Below, piece after piece: positions 10,340-20,814 of a stretch of DNA of 64,000 bases. The stretch covers positions 45,236,850 to 45,300,849 of the forward strand of contig CM066321.1 of NCBI GenBank assembly GCA_033807775.1. The letters run 5' to 3'. The DNA is from Saussurea involucrata. Taxonomy: Eukaryota; Streptophyta; Magnoliopsida; Asterales; Asteraceae. The number at the start of each line of letters is the position of its first letter. The first letter of the stretch is position 1. A program made the translations under genes and the position numbers. The notes under the pieces were generated by a model that did no database searches, was not told the origin of the DNA, and worked only from the letters and a program-made list of their open reading frames with translations.

Positions 10340-10515
10340 ATGGTTTCTGAATACATCAATTCAGGACCCGTGCTTAAATGTAAATGGCTTTTGAACATAT
10401 CAGTTCAAAACCCGTGCTTCAACGACAATGGCTTCTGAACAATTCAGTTCAGGACCCGTACTTCAACGACTAAGACTTCTAAACAAATCAGTTTAGAACT
10501 CACACTTCTCAAATC
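10340..10515 (+). repeat. Four 44 bp units with a covarying hairpin, D 3' UTR
   Basis: Four consecutive 44 bp units begin at 10340, 10384, 10428 and 10472. Each contains a 6 bp inverted repeat around a 6 nt loop: CTGAAT/ATTCAG, TTGAAC/GTTCAA, CTGAAC/GTTCAG and CTAAAC/GTTTAG. Substitutions on one arm are matched on the other. Two outer U-A or U-G pairs can extend each stem to 8 bp. This pattern is what selection on RNA structure leaves. The array lies between the coding region and the polypurine tract. Confidence 0.85.
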
Positions 10516-11036
10516 AAATCAAAGAATTTTCAAATCAAAGATATTTCAAGTCAAAGATTCGTGAACAAAGACTGAAGATTGGGGAGAAGGATCATGTGAA
10601 GTCCAAATGTTGCCGAATTTGGTTATCTTAGTTCTGAGTGGTTCTCGGAATGCGCTTACACCTATAAGTTCAACAATGTGGATGGTTTCACATCTTTCTG
10701 ATCCAAACTCTAATCGTTTCTGATTTATCTTGTTCCGAATTGATGGTTCTATATAAAGATATGAAATCCATGTTCAAGACTTGAAGATAATCTGTTGAAG
10801 ATTGTATTGAAGAAGGTTGATTTTTCAAAGAAAAAGACAATGACTTTTCATGTTTGTCTGAAGATTCTTCAAAGCTGAGTTCTTAAAGAGTGTCAAAGCA
10901 TATAGTTCGCCGTGAACTAGTGGAGATAAAGCTGCTTGAAGATAGTTTGATAAAGTGTCTGTTGAAGAAGATTGACTTTACAAAGAGCTGAAGACTGCTG
11001 TCAAATTTTTTAAATCTTGAATCCAAAGGGGGAGAT
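10516..11036 (+). other. Element D 3' untranslated region and polypurine tract
   Basis: No gene is visible. The stretch is rich in GAAGATT and CAAAG words. It ends with the polypurine tract AAAGGGGGAGAT (11025-11036), directly before the 3' LTR. A second tract, TAAGGGGGAGA, lies at about 10319-10329, before the 44 bp array. Confidence 0.75.
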
Positions 11037-11301
11037 TGTTAGAGCATTATTGTATTCAAGATTTACTGTAAAGTCAATGTACTGTATGAGTCTATACAGT
11101 ATTGTGAATGCCTTTATACCTTGTATGTCATGGGTATAAATAGGCTTGTCTAGACCATTTGTTAGCAACACTTCAAAAGCTTTAGTAATATTTTAGAAAC
11201 CTTTTGTAATCCTTTGAGCTCAATACATGGATGACATATTTGCTCTCTAGATTCTCTCTCACTACATTCATATCTTATTGCTAGAGATTTGGGTTTTCAC
11301 A
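11037..11301 (+). repeat. Element D 3' LTR
   Basis: 265 bp, about 98% identical to the 5' LTR by direct reading. It ends GGGTTTTCACA and is followed by the TSD TGAAG (11302-11306). Confidence 0.95.
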
Positions 11302-11306
11302 TGAAG

Positions 11307-11924
11307 AGATAAGTTTGGGTAGAAGATACACACAGAATTAAATACGTGAAAACAGTAAATGCCACAAAGTTCAGCTCAATGATTCACTGTATATTGATTA
11401 ACCAAGAACACCAAGAACACCTTTGAGTGTGTGATACAGACTCTATGCTCTAATCAGGTGTGTGCGTATTGTGCAAAAGTTAACTGAAATGCTCTACAAG
11501 AGCCTTCTATTTATACTATTCTACAGGGGACAAGTGAGAGACAAGAAGTACTAATGGTACAAAGACAACATCGTGGGACTGCATCAGGTACAACGTTAAT
11601 GTGGTGCGCCGTTTTCTGCAAAGGCTGCAACCCATTAGAGGTGGACACGTGGAATGTGCAGGGTACGCCTTGTACGAATGATCTTCAGGATCTTCGTACT
11701 GCAGAGGCACGTGAGACGCACGATCTTCTTTGTATTGATCTTCAGTCTTCTAAGTCTTTCTACCACAGAGGCTCTATCAAGGGTGACAGAGGCTCTGTGG
11801 CCTTGTCCTCTGAGAAAGTCTTCTGTCGGACCTTCCCTTGGTGTCTTGGCAGAGGCTCTGTCGATGCTCTTACACTTAGCCTATTTTTCAATACTTCTTT
11901 TAAACATAGAAGTTGGAGCTAACA
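11307..11924 (-). mobile_element. Element C 3' LTR, second part
   Basis: This matches the C 5' LTR from about 53634 to 54261. On the minus strand it has a TATAAATA box (11508-11515) and a cluster of CAGAGGCTCTGT repeats (11760-11870). It ends GGAGCTAACA on + at 11924. The complement of the polypurine tract, CTTAGGGGGAAGAT, follows at 11925-11938. Confidence 0.92.
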
Positions 11925-12107
11925 ATCTTCCCCCTAAGTATTGAAAAATAAAAAATTGGAATTTTGCATGATTGTCTAAGCTAAGAACACGACAAGAGGT
12001 ATTTGACCTCTGTAGAAGATTGACTTCTCATATAAGGATATGCCAGAGGCACTTACATTTGATTACATTACAAAGTATGAAAAGTAAGCAGAGGATGGTC
12101 GTAGATG
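11925..12107 (-). other. Element C 3' untranslated region
   Basis: The stretch between the third-gene stop and the 3' LTR contains the polypurine tract (complement of 11925-11938) and A/T-rich sequence. No gene is visible. Confidence 0.7.
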
Positions 12108-15100
12108 TCAGACTCTGGCGTTTGGGAAGTCGTTGATTTTTCTGTTGTCGAGTCCTCCATCTTTGAGTTCACGATACATTCTGATGCAGAGGTTTCTGAA
12201 GTTGATGACAGAGTCGATGACCTCTATTAATATCTCGGCGTGAGCTTGATCCATGAACTCTGATCCTCTGTGCTCCAAGAGGTTGGCTCTGAACTCGAGC
12301 AGAGTACTTGTTGCGTACTTTTGGCAATCAACCTCTAGGAACAACTTCAACTTTCCAGTAGGATCTTGAAAGACGTACCCAACCTTTGGATATGTGATGA
12401 TGGAGTTTGGTCTGATTTCGGCAAAGGAGGGGTAGTCATCTTCTGGTGGTGGGAGATTTATTCTTCATACTCCAAGGCTGAGTCCCAATTGGAAGTCTGT
12501 CAGACTATATAGCAGTAGCTTTTCGTGCATAGCCTTCTTGATTTCACGGTAAGCTCTTTGGACTTCAAGTCTGCGTGCATAGTTTTGCCTTGCCCAGCTC
12601 AGAAGCTCTGGTAGGTCATAGGGGCTTAGATTTCTCAGATATGCATCTGAGAATTTATTCTCAGATCTGTCGGCCCTTCTGACGCAGTAGAGATTGTAGT
12701 GGACTTGTACGCCTCTGGTATGGGAAAGCTTGCAGTAGAGGACCTTGTCAATCCTTGAATCTGAGAAGACTTGATTGACGAGTTTGGCTTTTTCTTTATA
12801 GAAGTCATCTCGTAGCTGCTTAAGGAAATCGGGTTTCAAAATGGATGGTGGCAGAGGATCGTTGCCAGCTCTGCAGTACAGGTATTTATACACTACCTCT
12901 TCCATTTGTCGTTGAGGCGCAGGAGGTGGAGGCATAGGCCGGCGCAGAGCTTCCATGCTACTGATCATTTGGGCCACCCGATCTTCTGATGGCTTAGCCT
13001 TTGAATCCAGGACAGGTTTGGTTGACAGAGGAGTTCCGAAAGCTCAATCTTCTTCTTCTGGATTTGGAGTGACAAAAGCATCAAAAGAGCTTTTTAAGAG
13101 CTTTTCAGAGGGTTGATGCTTCTGCTTCTTGGGTTTCGGATCCTCTGTTGCTATACCCTTTCCCTTGTCTTTTGCCTTCGGCTGTTGTTCTTCTGTTTGT
13201 AGGGATTGGGTTGCCTCTATTGGTTTTAGCTTCTGAGCTTCTGAGGACTTAGATGTATGTGCTTCTGTTCTCGTTGGTAGGGTTGCCTCTGTTGGTTTTA
13301 CAGGGGACTTGGTTGGTGATATGGTTTTGGTTTGGGGTTTGGTTGGGGATGCTTTAGAGGTTTTGCTCAGATATTTCTGTTTTTGAGCTAAGGTTTTGGT
13401 TCTGGGTTGGGTTTTGGGTTGATCCTCTGTTGTTGCGGGTGTAGGAGATGGAAATTTCATCTTTTCAGCTTCTGGTGTAGGGGATGGTAGTTGGGTTTGT
13501 TCAGTTGGTTTAGGTGTTGGGGAAGGTAGGTCGTCTTCTGAAGAAGTGAGTATTTGAACTTGTTCAGCTCCAGTTTTTTGGTTTGGGTGAGGGTAGGTTC
13601 TCCTGTTGAGTAGTTTCCACAGAGGTGGATATTTCGTCTGTGGTCTGCTTTTGTTGTTGATTTTCAGAGGATGGTTGTACTTGGGTTATTGGTTCGGCGT
13701 TGAGTGGTGGTGGAGCTGGTAATCCTCTGTTGGCAGATGACCTGATGATCCATCAGAATCATCATCAGAGTCATCCTGACCTCTATCCGTTTTACCTTCT
13801 GCACGACATGACGTTGGTGGCTTCTTGGGTTGAGAGGCACCTGCGGCTAACATCTTAGCACATAGATCATCGCAGATGTCAAGAAGGTAAGCGACCTCTG
13901 CCTCTGAGTTAAAGCGCAACTTGCCCACGCTGGCTTGGAAATTTTTGACATAGTTGGCATTGGCAGAGGTGAAGGCCTTGATGAATTCGGTCATCTCATT
14001 CAAGACACCTTGACCCAGTTCTGTTAGTTGAGCTCTGGTGATATAGTCCATGGGTTTCAGATCCTTGGTTTGATCGATTGTATGCTCTTGGACTTTATTT
14101 AGGGCCTTCTAAAGATCATCGGTAGTGATGGCGGTTGCAGAGGTTTGTGGGAGGTTCTTGTTTACCTTTCTGGCCTTCTTTAGCTGCTTTGAAAGACTGG
14201 CGATCGAGGTTTCCAGAGCAGAGGTTGAGGCCGGTGTGGTGGTTGCAGAGGTAGTTGCAGCAATTATCATTTTTGCGCTGGCAGATTTCACCTCTGTGGA
14301 CAGATTTGAAAGTGCCCTTGTTGTGGACTTTGCAAAAGTGTCAAAAGAGCTTTTCAACTACTTCAACGAATTGGTCATAGAGGTGACAAGGGTTTGGAAC
14401 TCACCCCTTGCGACATATGAACCAGGTGTAACCTCTGGGGGAACACATTCATCCCCAGAGTGAGTCTCTGTTCCTGAGACGCCTTCTTTCACTCCTGTTT
14501 TGATGATGAGAGTGGAAGGACTTCCCTCTAATCCTTGAGCAGAGGCTTTTTGAGCCTCAGACTCTATAGAGGTTCTGTTAAGAACATTGTTATGATCCGC
14601 TCCAGAGATGGGTACATAAGTATTCTTAAGTTGACTTGGGGACTTGTCTAGAGTCCCTTCGTTTGTGTGCTCTCTAGGCTCCTTTGAAGAGCCGATCGGT
14701 CCTAAGTGTGTGCGTGTTGCAGAGGAAACAAATTCCTCTGCGGGGAGTTCAGATGTGATCTGGGGCAATTGATCACGAATTAAAGGTGAGTCCTTTGGAG
14801 AGGACTCCCTTGGAATGGCTTCCCCGGATAATAATGGCACAGATGAGGAAAGAGGTTCCTCTGTCCGGTTTGCACGGGTTGGGATCGAGCTGTGCTGCTC
14901 TTTTTCAATGATTCCTTCTGCCACTAGACTGGCGGAATCAGAAGTGTGGGTTGCACTGGGAGGGGGTTGTGGATGTGTGCCTCTACTATCTTCGACATCT
15001 TTTCTTGATTCTTCTTCTGTCAAGCAGCCTAACACAGGAGTTTCTAGCCTTGACTCTATTTCTACCCAAGTATCCTCTGTCTCTACCATTTCCTCTGTGT

Positions 15101-16846
15101 TCTGTAGTTCTGGATTGTAGCTCGGAGGAGAGGCGTAGAGGGTAGAGTTCATCCTGCCAGAGGGTGTGTCTGCTTGAATATCGGCAGGGGTTCTGTCATT
15201 GACCTCTAGATCAGAGTCAACCTCTGATACAATGACATTTGGGTTTGTTGTGTTCCATTCTAGGATGGCTTCTGCGGTCCACCCATAGGTATCTAAGGTA
15301 TTTGCAATGTCGGGTCGCTCTAGGAAGGCAGAGAAGTCTGTGGCCTCTGCGTATTGAATTGGAGTGGGGGATAGCATAGGTTCTTCAGATACAACTTCTT
15401 CTTGTACGACTTCCTCTGCGATGCTCTGCAGAGGAATTTTTGGCTTCTTTGTTTTCTTCCTTTTCGGTTTAGGAGCTCCATCCTCTGAGGATTTTGTCTT
15501 TCTCTTTTTCTTGTCTTTTGGAGGAGGGGGTAGTGAGGATGCAACCATTGTTGTTTTTGGTGGTGGTTGGGGGATCTGTGCAGCACTCGCAGAGGTTCCT
15601 TCTGAGGTTTCTTTGCTCTGGGAGCCGTTGGTTTTCTGGAGGGGGTAGCTGCCTTTTTCTTGGAGGCAGAGGAGATCATCTTCTTCCTCTGAAGACGTAT
15701 CTTGGCCAACTTCTGCTCATGTTTGGCCACAGCTTCTGCGTGTTCTTCAAGGCTCATCCTTTCAACCACTATGGATCCTATGGGGGCTCCTAAACGCGTG
15801 GGTGTCGCAGGACTCAATTCTGGAGTCCTGTGAGCGCGTATGTAGTCTAGTCTAAGTTGTTCATCAGTAGCATAGCTCAAAAGTTTTGCTGTCAGAGGTC
15901 TGCAGTAACCATACCCTTCTGCGTGTTTTATGGCAGCCATTCTGCCCATGGGGTAGGTTTTGACTATTGGCCCTTCCATTGGCCATTTGTTAATGACCAG
16001 CAGAGGTTCCAGAATGACTCCGATAGTCCTCTGGAACTGTAAGGTAGGAAGTTCTTTGACATTTGGGCCCTTGGCCTTCTGTGTAGAGATGCGATGGTCG
16101 ATTGTGTTTACAAGCTCTTGCATCATTAGAGCTGCAAAGTTAAGGGGTAGGTCATAATACACCCCGTACATAATAGCCAGGATTTGGTGCGATGTTTGGT
16201 CTGGGCTCCCCACTTTGCATGTGAGGCATCTGTTGAGAATTGAGAATAAAGTATTCCACAGAGGTGGAAATCGGTTCCTTTTGAATTCGTTTCTCTTGGT
16301 CAGGTGGGTATTGTATCCTAACATCTCTGTGAAGTCGCAGAGCTCTCTGTCAGAGGGGATTGCTGTGTATTCCTTAATCCCCAAAAGGCCTCTTGTGGGA
16401 AGATTGAACTCCAGAGATAGCATGGTTCTGTTGAATTTAAGTTCTATGTTCTCGGATTTATCAGGTTTGGAGACTTAGCCAATGATTTGCCTCTCTTCTT
16501 CATGATAGTAGGAGCTCTGCCAGAACTGGTTCAGGTATCTGGCAGGGATACAAGTGACGTTCTTGGTGAGTAGGGTGTTTAGGGGATTGTTTTCAAGGAT
16601 ATTTAATAAAATGGCATGTTCTTCCCCAAAAGTAGTTCTTGAGGGAACTAGGTAGTGATTATTAGGTTTGAGGGGTAATGAGTTCTCAAAATGTTCATTT
16701 TCCAGGAAGAACTGCAGATGCGTGGTCGGAGTAAAATCCACAGATTCACCCCCTTGATCATGCTCTTGAGTTCTAGGCCTTGAATGATGTTAAGAGTGCT
16801 CAGAACGAGCAGGGGAGTTCGCCGGGGAGTTGTTGATGGAAGCCAT
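12108..16846 (-). pseudogene. Element C third gene (env-position ORF), about 1,580 codons
   Basis: The start is MASINNSPAN at 16846, just downstream of a TATA box. An N-terminal domain (16740-15750) carries YLNQFWQSS, LGYN, FPPLWNTLF, CLTCKVGS-x-DQ and ILAIMYG. A long Pro/Ser/Thr/Glu-rich linker with KKKRK-type basic clusters follows. The C-terminal domain (12980-12108) contains YCKLS, RADRSENKFSDA, LSPYDLPELL and a closing NDFPNARV. Lesions are stops at 16790, 16475, 14358, 14109, 13686, 13044 and 12465, plus a frameshift near 15560. The gene holds the place of the Sirevirus env-like gene, but I see no signal peptide or convincing membrane anchor. Function is unknown. Element G carries the close relative. 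Confidence 0.8.
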
Positions 16847-17906
16847 TGTTGATTTCTTGCAGAAATGGGGTAGAAAAAGAGTAGTTGCAGGTATTTTACT
16901 ATTCGCCGGAGATATTTGGAGAGAAAAATCGTAATCGAGGAAGAAAGGGGTAAACGGGGTTATATAGTGAGGGGTAGAAACGGATAGAATTCCATAGTAA
17001 AAAGTGAATTTGATGAAATTTTGGGGTCCGCAATCGAGTACAACAGCTGGGTGCAACGTTTCAGAGTAACGTGTGGCATGTACGTCCAATGAAAACGTGC
17101 CACGTCAGAGGCGTCAGAGCACGATTAGACGTCGTGCGCGACCCATTAATACCTGGCGCGTGGGAATTTCTATACCCTGATGTCTGTCACCTTTAGAAAT
17201 AACCCGCATCTTACAGAACCCTTTTCTGTGCTTAAGTGTCAAATCGACAGAAGCTCTGTGGTGGAATGAGTTCTGTGATTTGAAACCTTCTTCAAATACT
17301 TCTGAGCTTGCACCTTTACCAAAAACATTTAAAAGCAATTGTAGTGATCGATAGAGTTTCCTCAAAATTTTCAGTCACAGAGGCTCTGGCTTACAGAGGC
17401 TCTGTTGAGCTCAGCAGAGGCTCTATGACCTTAAATTTCTAATAACGGAAAGCTCATAAAACTTTTTGATCATCCAAAGTTTTGATTGTTTTAAACTGTG
17501 TTTCTAGGACATATTTGAAAATTGGTGTCCTAGAAAACTGTTTTGGAAAAAAGGTTTTATGCGAGATACTCACTCTTTGAATCTCCTTTGCTCGGAAAAG
17601 TACCTGACTTCTGTAGATTTGATTGATCGATACTCCTCTTTGGACTCCCCCTTGAATGATTAGCCTCTGTAAATCATTCAAGTTCTCCTTGTGCTCCCCC
17701 TTGACCTATGCCTGGTTCAGACGTGATAAGTGATGCGTAGAACATAGGTCAAACTCACTAGAGGTTCTGTGGGAATTGTCAGAGGCTCTGAGCAATTCAA
17801 CAGAAGCTCTGTTGGGTGCAGAACTTTTGATGATAAAGAATGTACATACAAGCAGATTGAAATATATACATATTTACAGGAAGATTAAGTCTTACTCTCA
17901 GAGGGA
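16847..17906 (-). other. Element C spacer between pol and third gene
   Basis: About 1 kb without a gene. It contains AGAGGCTCTG repeats (17385-17425 and 17760-17810), polypurine-like stretches (complement of CTCCCCCTTG near 17645 and 17695) and the promoter-like block next to the third gene. Confidence 0.6.
16960..17107 (-). promoter_or_regulatory. Promoter-like block before the third gene of C
   Basis: On the minus strand the order is TGACGTGGCACGT (near 17107-17095), CCAAT in inverted form (ATTGG near 17090), a further CACGTT, then TATATAA (16966-16960). This lies about 115 bp before the ATG at 16846. The same motif order occurs in A, B and E. Activity is inferred. Confidence 0.5.
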
Positions 17907-18028
17907 TCAACTCATGTTTAGCATTCCCAACTTACCTACCAAGAAAAGAAATATTTTTTCATCGAGTGCCTTGGTGAATAGGTCTGCAAGCTGAAATTCC
18001 GTGGACAGAAAGTACATCTCGATTGAGC
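17907..18028 (-). pseudogene. Element C pol, last part of RNase H
   Basis: The frame reads GSIEMYFLSTEFQLADLFTK, continues ALDE, and ends KLGMLNMS with a TGA at 17907-17909. It is the continuation of the RNase H frame cut at 20815 by solo LTR 2. Joined across the insertion the reading frame is continuous. Confidence 0.9.
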
Positions 18029-19039
18029 CTTGTTGTCACACCCCGCTAAAGCGGAAACACGGGATGTCACAACTAAATGTTTCAAAAGCGATAGGTAGAA
18101 GACAACACACAATCATCATATCAAAATAGTACAAATACAACGCGTTTTTAGAAATACAACTTGTCCAAAATAACAAAAATAAACTTGACATGATGAAATA
18201 AGTTGGATGTTGCTAATGTGATGCCTTCTAGAATGAATCCTTACTTGTTGTTCCCTGAAAAGCATGTAAAGGAGAGTGTCAACTATAACAATAGTTGGTG
18301 AGTTCATAGGTTTTGTATGCACTAAAAGTTTTTAATGCAAGTTGGTAAGTTCCGCACTTTTAAAGAAAGTAGTACAACACCCGGTTGTAAAGTTTGTCGT
18401 TTCGAATTTGCATGCTCATGGTATATAATGTGATGCCTCAGAGGTAGCAAGCTAAGCCATTACCCAAACCTCCTGACCTTGTATTAGTTTGCCCCGAGTC
18501 ATCGTGTTCTATCACTAACATGGCGTTGTAACAATTATGCACTTACTTTACCGTAAGTGGGTGGTCAACCCAATAACGTTATCCATAATTATCATGGCTC
18601 ACACACGTGAGTTAAATAGGTAATGTAAAGAAAAGTTTGGGACTTTTGTATGATAGCGTAAACTTAGAAGCTTTCACATGTGCACACGTACCATAGAGAG
18701 CGTTTAAACATGCGTAGTATTTCAGTAATAAAACAGTTGATTTCGAATGAAGTTTGTAACATGCTTTCCACCCCAAAAATGTATAAAACAGTAAAAAGGG
18801 GCTATGAAGACTCACATGGATAGTGTAGATGTTTCCCAAGAAACGTGTAATGTGTTCCGTAAGGCGATCCTACTCCGATCCTACGAATGTAAGGACACTA
18901 GTAAGATTCTAGGTTCTAGACTTTGGTCGTTTAAATATCCAATTCATCATAAAATGCCTTTGGTGAGATTTTGTATGTTGTTATAAGTTCTTTGATATCA
19001 ATAGTTCGTATTCAAAATGAAACATTACATATGATAGTT

Positions 19040-19420
19040 CGAGATTACCGCAATTTCGTCATGACAAGTGACGAAAAGGGTTAATAATTAGGAGTCATAT
19101 GTATAGTATATAAAGTTAGGAGTTAGGTTATATATGTTACATATATATAAATACCACAATCCCATCATAAAATGATGAAAAGGGTTAATAGTTAGGTGTT
19201 AGATTGTTAGAGTATAAATAAAATGAGTAAGTAAATATATATAGGTATATTCCACAATTTCATCACAAGAATGATGAAACGGGTTCAAGAGTTAGCTTTT
19301 AGCTATAGTAAAATGCATAATCATATAGTATACATACATATTCCACAATTTCATCACAAGAATGATGAAACGGGTTCAAGAGATAGCATATAGCTATAAT
19401 ATGATATAGTTGTTAGCTGT
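19040..19420. repeat. Tandem repeat in solo LTR 2
   Basis: Four imperfect units share ATGATGAAACGGGTTCAAGA and a TATATA-containing spacer. The last two units are nearly identical. Confidence 0.7.
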
Positions 19421-19653
19421 CCAGAATTAGTAGTCACTTTCGGTAAATTTTCGGATGACTTCCAGAGATCGTTAGGTTCTGATATTTTACGACTAAGTAC
19501 TTCCATGTGTTAGGAAACTTTTGCCATTAATCCCATGATTTGTAGAGTAATATAAGTGCATGAAATAAAACATGACGTAAACAGTGACAGAAAATGTTGT
19601 TGATGCGCACTGTTTTTGTGTAAACTGTTTGAAGATCTTAAACTTAATGTTTT

Positions 19654-20001
19654 TCAAAGATTCTGGTTGGGTTTGATTCTTAACTCATAAAAGAAAATTC
19701 CAGAAGAAAAATCACCCCATTTGGAGCATTTTTTAGAGAGATATGGCCATGCAAAGTCAGTGGAAAAATCTGACAGATTGTTGTTGGAAATAGCTTCTTT
19801 ATATAAATGCTCTTTTTCTATTGGCTCTTTAAAGATATTGTTCTTTTTGCTTAGCCACGATTTTTGACACATAAAGTTAATATTTTCAGCTGAAAAACTT
19901 GCTTTTTGTTTACACAACCTACATGCAATGGGTTTAGACAAATCATCTAACCAAGACATTTTCAAAACTTGTTGTTTTTGAGTTTTTGTGAAACTATTCA
20001 A
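19654..20001 (-). other. 115-codon ORF inside solo LTR 2, unknown
   Basis: A minus-strand ORF starting MNSFTKTQKQ lies in the presumed transcribed part of the LTR, downstream of the TATA box. It has a CRLC motif and another Cys, and no family I recognise. It may be chance. It is listed because it is the longest ORF of the LTR and lies in the sense direction. Confidence 0.2.
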
Positions 20002-20814
20002 GTAAGACTTTCTTGGGTCACTAATATGGGTTTGATGATGGATTCATCACACTTTTAATGACATGCAAAGTGTCATGGTGATGAATCTACAAACATTAGG
20101 ATGCCAAGGATTTGTCTTAGCAAGAACAAAGTGAAAAGACTAGAGTTTTAAGAAGATAAACTTGAAATATGAAAGATGCTTGTATGTAGATGATTAAATG
20201 ATGTTAGGAGCAGATTTTTACCTTGGGTTTTGGTGTTCTTGAGGGCTGGACTTTGAAACCTTGAAGGAGAGAAAATAGAGAGAAATGAGAGTATTCTTGG
20301 AGAGGGATTTGAGAGAGAATGAATGAAGAGTAAAAATGGATGAATAGAGGGGGTATTTATGGAGTGAGAGAGGGGAGGGGGCCGGTTTTGGGAGTGGTAA
20401 AAGGGGAGGGTGGAGTGTGGTTTTAGGTAAAATGATTGTGTTTAAAGTAGTATTTTAATTTAATTTTTCTTTCTTTTAATTAGTTGAATTATTGAACAAT
20501 TAAACTTAATTGGTAATAATAATAAAACTAGTTGAATTTGCTAGTATTTATTTTTGGTAGGTTGTATATATATATATATATATATATAAACATGTATATA
20601 TATATATATATAAGTGTATGAATATTTTTAGTAGGCATTTTATGAGGTGTATGGATAATTTCCAAATTTGAGGGATTTTAGACGCAAATTTCTAATTTTT
20701 CCCTACTGTGTCGGGTTTACTGCTAAAACTAGACAGTGTGACATAAAATAACTGTATCTGATATGTTTAGTGCAGTTCTAACCTGAACACAATTTTGACA
20801 GTTGTCACACTTGT

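Larger units (their letters stand above)
6990..11301 (+). mobile_element. Element D: 4.3 kb non-autonomous LTR retrotransposon with one coiled-coil gene
   Basis: D has 264 and 265 bp LTRs that differ by about four substitutions and one indel. A tRNA-Met primer site follows the 5' LTR, a polypurine tract precedes the 3' LTR, and there is a perfect TSD TGAAG (6985-6989 and 11302-11306). Between the LTRs are a repeat-rich leader, one 592-codon ORF and a structured 3' UTR. There is no integrase, RT or RNase H, so D must move using proteins of another element. The near-identical LTRs suggest recent activity. It sits in the 3' LTR of C. Confidence 0.95.
18034..20809 (-). mobile_element. Solo LTR 2 inside the RNase H of element C
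   Basis: 2,776 bp with TG...CA ends (TGTCACACCCCG on the left, GTTGTCACA on the right) and a perfect TSD CTTGT (18029-18033 and 20810-20814). Removing it restores the RNase H frame. The minus strand has a promoter-like CCATAAATACCCC (near 20365-20350), followed by a pyrimidine-rich leader, so the LTR is read leftwards. It includes four degenerate copies of a unit of about 85 bp carrying CACAATTTCATCACAAGAAT (19040-19420) and (AT)n runs (20565-20612). There are no internal coding domains. It is probably a Ty3/gypsy solo LTR; the lineage is not certain. Confidence 0.8.

Noticed and set aside
14815..16478. Plus-strand ORFs opposite the third gene of C
   Set aside because: They are shadows of the minus-strand gene. 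They are not conserved in frame and have no recognisable domain.
12108..16846. Calling the third gene a viral envelope
   Set aside because: Only its position after pol matches. No signal peptide, cleavage site or clear membrane anchor is visible, so it is left as unknown.
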